Source: JAXFPC01 sp034180005 (GTDB taxonomy: Bacteria > Bacillota > Negativicutes > Acidaminococcales > Acidaminococcaceae). From it: a stretch of 17,904 nt of DNA. The stretch covers positions 1-17,904 of the forward strand of contig JAXFPC010000001.1 of assembly GCA_034180005.1 (NCBI GenBank). The letters are read 5' to 3'. Within the stretch, counting starts at the first letter, position 1; each line of letters begins with the position of its first letter. Below the pieces are notes generated by a model that saw nothing but the letters and a program-made list of their open reading frames with translations, was not told the DNA's origin and ran no database searches. Of this stretch, positions 14,579 through 17,904 are shown in pieces. A program made the translations under genes and the position numbers.

Positions 14579-14756
14579 ATGAGTGAATAATTAGTGTTTT
14601 GTGTATACACGGTGCGTTCTTCTGTCTATTAAAATAAGTACGCTGCCAAAAAATCTCGGTCTACATAATGAGTTTTGAAATTGGCTTGTCGAGGAAGGAA
14701 CGCGGTAAGATTTTCACTCTGTTATTTATTATGAGGGGCAAGGAGAGGAATTTGCG
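14579..14756 (+). promoter_or_regulatory. Long structured leader of symporter copy 2
   Basis: About 178 bases of untranslated leader without a known riboswitch; in particular it has no glycine aptamer. A long-range helix joins GCGTTCTTC (14614-14622) to GAAGGAACGC (14694-14703) with one bulged G. GCCAA (14645-14649) pairs with TTGGC (14681-14685) nested inside, and CTCG (14655-14658) could alternatively pair with CGAG (14690-14693). There is no intrinsic terminator, so any control would be on translation or stability. Confidence 0.4.
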
Positions 14757-16103
14757 ATGTTAGAATTATTGAACGAGATCGACGCTTTTGTCTGGGGCCC
14801 GCCGCTTTTGGTACTGCTGGTGGGAACAGGTATTTGGCTGACTTTTAAGTTGAGATTGTTGCAGGTATTTCAGCTGGGTACGGCGCTGAAACTTATTTTT
14901 TCAGCGAAAAATGACGGCAGCGGTGATGTGAACAGTTTTAAAGCTCTTTGCACGGCGTTGGCGGCAACAGTCGGCACGGGCAATATCGTCGGTGTGGCTA
15001 CGGCTATCAAAGCCGGCGGACCGGGAGCTTTGTTCTGGATGTGGATGGCTGCTTTCTTCGGTATGGCCACCAAGTACGCGGAATGTCTGCTGGCTGTACG
15101 GTATCGTACTGTTGACGAGAACGGCAACATTTCCGGCGGCCCCATGTACTATATTGAAAATGGTTTAGGAAAAAATTATCGTCCTTTGGCCATAGCCTTT
15201 TCCCTCTTCGGAGTGCTTTGCGCCTGCTTCGGTTCAGGTACCTTTGCGCAGGTGAACGCCATAGTCGAGGTAACGCGACTGTCCGCAGGTATACCCGTTG
15301 AATATACGGGAGCGCTGCTGACGGTTCTGGTGGCGGTGGTAACCATCGGCGGTTTGAAATCCATAGCCACCGTATCTTCCAAAATAGTACCTTTCATGGC
15401 GCTTATGTATTTCTTCTGCACGGTAGGCATTTTGATCACTTATGCGGATAAACTTCCCGGCGCTTTGGCTGCTGTAGTAAATTCGGCATTTAATCCCACG
15501 GCGGCAGCCGGCGGTTTTTTAGGAGCATCTGTTATGCTGGCTATGCGCAGCGGTGTTTCCCGCGGCGTTTTTTCCAATGAATCCGGTTTAGGCAGCGCGC
15601 CTATCGTGGCTGCCGCAGCTAAAACAAAATGGCCTGCGGAACAGGGACTGATCTCCATGACCGGCACCTTTATAGATACCATTATCATTTGTACGCTTAC
15701 AGGACTGTCGCTGTTGGTTACTGATGTATGGGTAGGACCTTTGAACGGCGCGGCTATGACGGACAGCGCGTTCAACGCCGCGTATCCGGGAGTGGGCAGC
15801 TTGCTGCTGATGGTAGGTCTGGTGCTTTTCGCCTTCACTACGATTTTGGGGTGGAATTATTACGGTGAACGCTGCATGGAATATTTGCTAGGTGTTAAAG
15901 CTATTTTGCCTTACAGGTTGGTGTTCATAGTTTTGGTAGCATGCGGTCCGTATCTGAAGTTGGAAGAGATCTGGGTTATGGCGGATATTTTTAACGGTTT
16001 GATGGTTATACCGAATCTGATTGCTTTATTGGCTCTTACCGGCGTGGTTGTGACGGAAACGAAAAAATACGGTGAGCATTTACGCGAATTGCGAAATAAA
16101 TAA
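14757..16103 (+). CDS. AGCS-family sodium/alanine-glycine symporter, copy 2
   Basis: The protein has 448 residues and is a close paralogue of the gene at 13106, aligned end to end without visible gaps until the last few residues. The same signatures are intact: VGTGNIVGVATA, GGPGALFWMW and GVFSNESGLGSAPIVAAAAK. Differences cluster in membrane spans and loops, for example GSGTFAQVNAIVEV against GIGTFAQVNSIVEI, and VWVGPLNGA against AWCGPLSGA. A sodium-coupled alanine or glycine importer is expected. ATG 14757 follows AAGGAGAGG (14740-14748). It has its own promoter and no glycine riboswitch, so the copies are regulated differently. Confidence 0.95.
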   Translation: MLELLNEIDAFVWGPPLLVLLVGTGIWLTFKLRLLQVFQLGTALKLIFSAKNDGSGDVNSFKALCTALAATVGTGNIVGVATAIKAGGPGALFWMWMAAFFGMATKYAECLLAVRYRTVDENGNISGGPMYYIENGLGKNYRPLAIAFSLFGVLCACFGSGTFAQVNAIVEVTRLSAGIPVEYTGALLTVLVAVVTIGGLKSIATVSSKIVPFMALMYFFCTVGILITYADKLPGALAAVVNSAFNPTAAAGGFLGASVMLAMRSGVSRGVFSNESGLGSAPIVAAAAKTKWPAEQGLISMTGTFIDTIIICTLTGLSLLVTDVWVGPLNGAAMTDSAFNAAYPGVGSLLLMVGLVLFAFTTILGWNYYGERCMEYLLGVKAILPYRLVFIVLVACGPYLKLEEIWVMADIFNGLMVIPNLIALLALTGVVVTETKKYGEHLRELRNK

Positions 16104-16149
16104 AATAAAAGGCGTGTTCTGAAAATTTCAGAACACGCCTTTTATTTTT
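16102..16149. terminator. Bidirectional terminator after symporter copy 2
   Basis: A near-continuous inverted repeat spans 16102-16148, from the stop codon outward: GGCGTGTTCTGAAA (16111-16124) pairs with TTTCAGAACACGCC (16126-16139), flanked by A and T runs on both sides. It can terminate transcription in either direction, including anything coming from the minus strand downstream. Confidence 0.94.
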
Positions 16150-16180
16150 AAATGCATACATATCGGTAATTGTTCATGGA

Positions 16181-16214
16181 AAGAAAAACAGTCCGCTGGG
16201 GATTGCGGACTGTT
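16181..16214 (-). terminator. Intrinsic terminator of the minus-strand small RNA
   Basis: On the minus strand AACAGTCCGC (16214-16205) pairs perfectly over 10 bp with GCGGACTGTT (16196-16187). TTTTTCTT follows (16188-16181). On the plus strand no T run follows the hairpin, so the element is directional. Confidence 0.82.
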
Positions 16215-16279
16215 CTCCTTAAGGAAAGCTGTTTATGATGAATTTGATGGGAAGGGTGTAGCAATCCTTAACTTGCTAC
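16181..16279 (-). ncRNA. Candidate minus-strand small RNA, about 98 nt
   Basis: A promoter and a terminator frame a short minus-strand unit with no convincing ORF. The predicted start (16279) coincides with the first base of a 7-bp hairpin, GTAGCAA (16279-16273) with TTGCTAC (16264-16258). Next come unpaired pyrimidine-rich segments, ACCCTTCCCATC (16257-16246) and GCTTTCCTT (16229-16221). The RNA ends in the terminator hairpin, whose loop is AATCCCCA. C-rich unpaired motifs are typical of Firmicutes trans-acting small RNAs such as RoxS/RsaE, which pair with Shine-Dalgarno regions. I do not recognise it as a named family. Confidence 0.62.
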
Positions 16280-16285
16280 GCCTAC

Positions 16286-16314
16286 AGTATACTACAATAT
16301 TTTTCTATATTCAA
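16286..16314 (-). promoter_or_regulatory. Minus-strand promoter of the candidate small RNA
   Basis: Reading the minus strand, TTGAAT (16314-16309), exactly 17 bp, then TATACT (16291-16286). Start of transcription is expected near 16279. It matches 4 of 6 consensus bases at -35 and 5 of 6 at -10. Confidence 0.65.
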
Positions 16315-16653
16315 GTAGCATAATTGAATAAAATGTGAAAGATGGCATCAAAAAATGTGAATTTCTGATAAATAAGTCTTGGGACGGATATTTTTATCAT
16401 CGTTTTTATTTAAATATGTTTCAAAGTTTACATATAATATTGATGGCGAACGTGAATAAAAAAATATCTTGGCGGCATTTCTCAAAAATGTCTGCTGTGA
16501 AAGTACAGCGAAGAAATTTGTCTTCAACTGCTGTTCTTTTTAAGTAGACAAAACGTTAAAAAGTCTTTTTATAATCTCAGAAAGACATAAAATATTAACA
16601 GTTTGTTGCTGTGTGTGCAAAAATAAACAAAAAATTTAACAATAAAATCTCCC
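16315..16653. other. AT-rich intergenic stretch before the LivK-like gene
   Basis: No supported protein gene. A 70-codon GTG frame at 16335-16547 lacks a ribosome site and has unremarkable composition. Visible structures are a hairpin GGCATTT (16474-16480) with AAATGTC (16486-16492), the terminator-like hairpin at 16505-16541, and an inverted repeat GTCTTT (16563-16568) with AAAGAC (16581-16586). Confidence 0.55.
16505..16541 (+). terminator. Terminator-like hairpin of unknown transcript
   Basis: ACAGC-GAAGA (16505-16514) pairs with TCTTC (16521-16525) and GCTGT (16530-16534), with a 4-base bulge (AACT). TCTTTTT follows (16535-16541). No gene precedes it on this strand. TATAAT at 16433-16438 could start a short RNA of about 100 nt, but its -35 is poor. 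Confidence 0.5.
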
Positions 16654-16682
16654 TTGCAGGAATGTTATTCTGATGTTATAAT
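16654..16682 (+). promoter_or_regulatory. Promoter for the LivK-like gene
   Basis: TTGCAG (16654-16659), a 17-bp spacer and perfect TATAAT (16677-16682), with TG at 16674-16675 (extended -10). Transcription should start near 16689, giving a leader of about 43 bases with a small hairpin, GCTGC (16693-16697) with GCAGC (16704-16708). This excludes the in-frame TTG at 16654 as a start codon. Confidence 0.83.
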
Positions 16683-16731
16683 CTCGCATATAGCTGCAGT
16701 AAAGCAGCAGCAGGAAGAGAGGTTGTTTGAG

Positions 16732-17892
16732 ATGAAGCATAAGAAATTATTGTCGATATTGGTGGCGTCTGCGGTTATGGTCGGAGCTGTAGCAGGTTGC
16801 GGCGGTGACAAAAAAAGCGAAGGCAAAGCAGGCGACGTTATAAAATTAGGCGTTTTTCTGCCGTTGACCGGCGATAATGCAGCCGGCGGCGAACTGGAAC
16901 TGCGCGGCATCAAACTTGCCAATAAGCTGCACCCCGAAGTTTTAGGCAAAAAGGTTGAACTGGTAGTTGCAGATAATAAATCTGACAAAGCCGAGGCTGC
17001 TTCTGTTGCCGCAAGACTGATCGAGAAAGATAAGGTCGTTACTTTGCTCGGCAGCTACGGCTCGTCTTTGTCCATGGCGGCAGGCAACATCGTTAAAGAT
17101 AACAAAGTGCCGGCCATCGGCACCAGCTGTACCAATCCCCAGGTAACAGCCAACAATGACTACTATTTCCGCGCTTGTTTTATCGATCCTTTCCAGGGAA
17201 CGGTAATGGCGAACTACGCGTTTAAACAGGGCGCCAAAAAAGTTGCTATCGTACAGGAAGTTTCCAACGACTATTCCGTGGGTCTGGCTAAATTCTTCAA
17301 AGAATCTTTTGTGAAGCTCACAAATGATCCTAACTGTATTGTCGATACTTTGAATTATCAGACGGGCGATAAGGACTTCACGGCCGTGCTTACCAATCTG
17401 AAAGCCAAAGCTCCCGATGCTATTTTTGCTCCCGGCAACTTTACCGAGTCCGCATTACTGATTAAACAAGCCCGTCAGTTGGGAATGAAAGTTCCTTTTA
17501 TGGGCGGGGATACCTGGGAAACTCAGGAGTTTATAGATGTTGGCGGCAAGGACGTGGAGGGCGCCGTGCTCTCGACCGCTTTTGACCGTGAGAAAGCTTC
17601 TACGGAAGAAGCTAAAAAATTCATGGATGCCTACACTAAAGAATACAAAAACGAGCCTTCCGCTCTGACTGCTTTGGCATACGATTCCTATCTTATCGCC
17701 GTGGACGCCATCAAACGCGCCAACAGCACAGATCCGCAAAAGATTCGCGATGCTATCGCTGTAACTAAGGACTTGGAGGCAGTTACAGGAAAAACTACAC
17801 TGGATAAAAACGGCGATGCCATCAAAGCAGCTGTTATCAAAGTAGTTAAAGAAGGCAAATTCAAATATTTGGATTTTGTTGACGTAAAATAA
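16732..17892 (+). CDS. livK: Branched-chain amino acid-type ABC transporter substrate-binding lipoprotein
   Basis: The protein has 386 residues from ATG 16732, with AGAGAGG at 16716-16722. It opens with a lipoprotein signal peptide: positive MKHKK, a hydrophobic core, and lipobox VAGC with the lipidated cysteine at C23. The mature part is a type I periplasmic-binding fold of the LivK/Peripla_BP_6 family: IKLGVFLPLTGDNAAGGELE, then LLGSYGSSLSMAAGNI and KKVAIVQEVSNDYSVGLA. It would capture an amino acid, probably branched-chain, outside the membrane and hand it to a LivHMGF transporter. The permease and ATPase genes probably follow beyond the window. The family also has sensor and amide-binding members, so the ligand is inferred. 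Confidence 0.9.
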   Translation: MKHKKLLSILVASAVMVGAVAGCGGDKKSEGKAGDVIKLGVFLPLTGDNAAGGELELRGIKLANKLHPEVLGKKVELVVADNKSDKAEAASVAARLIEKDKVVTLLGSYGSSLSMAAGNIVKDNKVPAIGTSCTNPQVTANNDYYFRACFIDPFQGTVMANYAFKQGAKKVAIVQEVSNDYSVGLAKFFKESFVKLTNDPNCIVDTLNYQTGDKDFTAVLTNLKAKAPDAIFAPGNFTESALLIKQARQLGMKVPFMGGDTWETQEFIDVGGKDVEGAVLSTAFDREKASTEEAKKFMDAYTKEYKNEPSALTALAYDSYLIAVDAIKRANSTDPQKIRDAIAVTKDLEAVTGKTTLDKNGDAIKAAVIKVVKEGKFKYLDFVDVK

Positions 17893-17904
17893 GCTTTGAC
17901 TTTT

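Noticed and set aside
16335..16547. 70-codon frame starting with GTG
   Set aside because: No ribosome site, no family resemblance, AT-rich composition, and it overlaps RNA hairpins and a terminator-like element.

Overview
The window is a bacterial chromosome segment of low-to-moderate GC. It looks like a Firmicutes-type genome, possibly the Negativicutes or Acidaminococcaceae (moderate-to-low confidence). Reasons: an L10 leader followed by an intrinsic terminator ahead of rplJ, strong Shine-Dalgarno sequences, many intrinsic terminators, no large insertion in the RpoC trigger loop, and a tandem glycine riboswitch. There are no mobile elements, tRNAs, rRNAs or CRISPR arrays. Most of it is core genome.

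Region 1 (1-3750) is the translation/transcription cluster: the 3' end of tuf with its terminator, then a promoter and rpmG-secE-nusG-rplK-rplA-rplJ-rplL, all on the plus strand, closed by a terminator. Two RNA controls are visible. One is a copy of the 23S rRNA L1-binding sequence just upstream of rplA. The other is an L10 leader plus terminator upstream of rplJ. Region 2 (3751-12001) is a roughly 470-base gap with a strong new promoter and a leader containing an intrinsic terminator, then rpoB and rpoC and a terminator. RpoC is unusually long: one module inside its second zinc site appears three times instead of once.

Region 3 (12002-16149) holds a 141-residue protein I do not recognise and two tandem, very similar AGCS-type sodium/amino-acid symporters. 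The first is controlled by a tandem glycine riboswitch. The second has no riboswitch, but has its own promoter, a perfect 13-bp inverted repeat and a long foldable leader. Each has its own terminator.

Region 4 (16150-17904) contains the most novel candidate: a minus-strand small RNA of about 98 nt with a good promoter, a 5' hairpin, C-rich unpaired stretches and an intrinsic terminator. A weaker plus-strand terminator lies at 16505-16541. A branched-chain amino-acid-type substrate-binding lipoprotein (LivK-like) follows and ends 12 bases before the window edge.

The second half therefore centres on amino-acid uptake. Its four protein-gene promoters share one architecture: a TTGC-type -35, a 17-18 bp spacer and an extended TGn-TATAAT -10.
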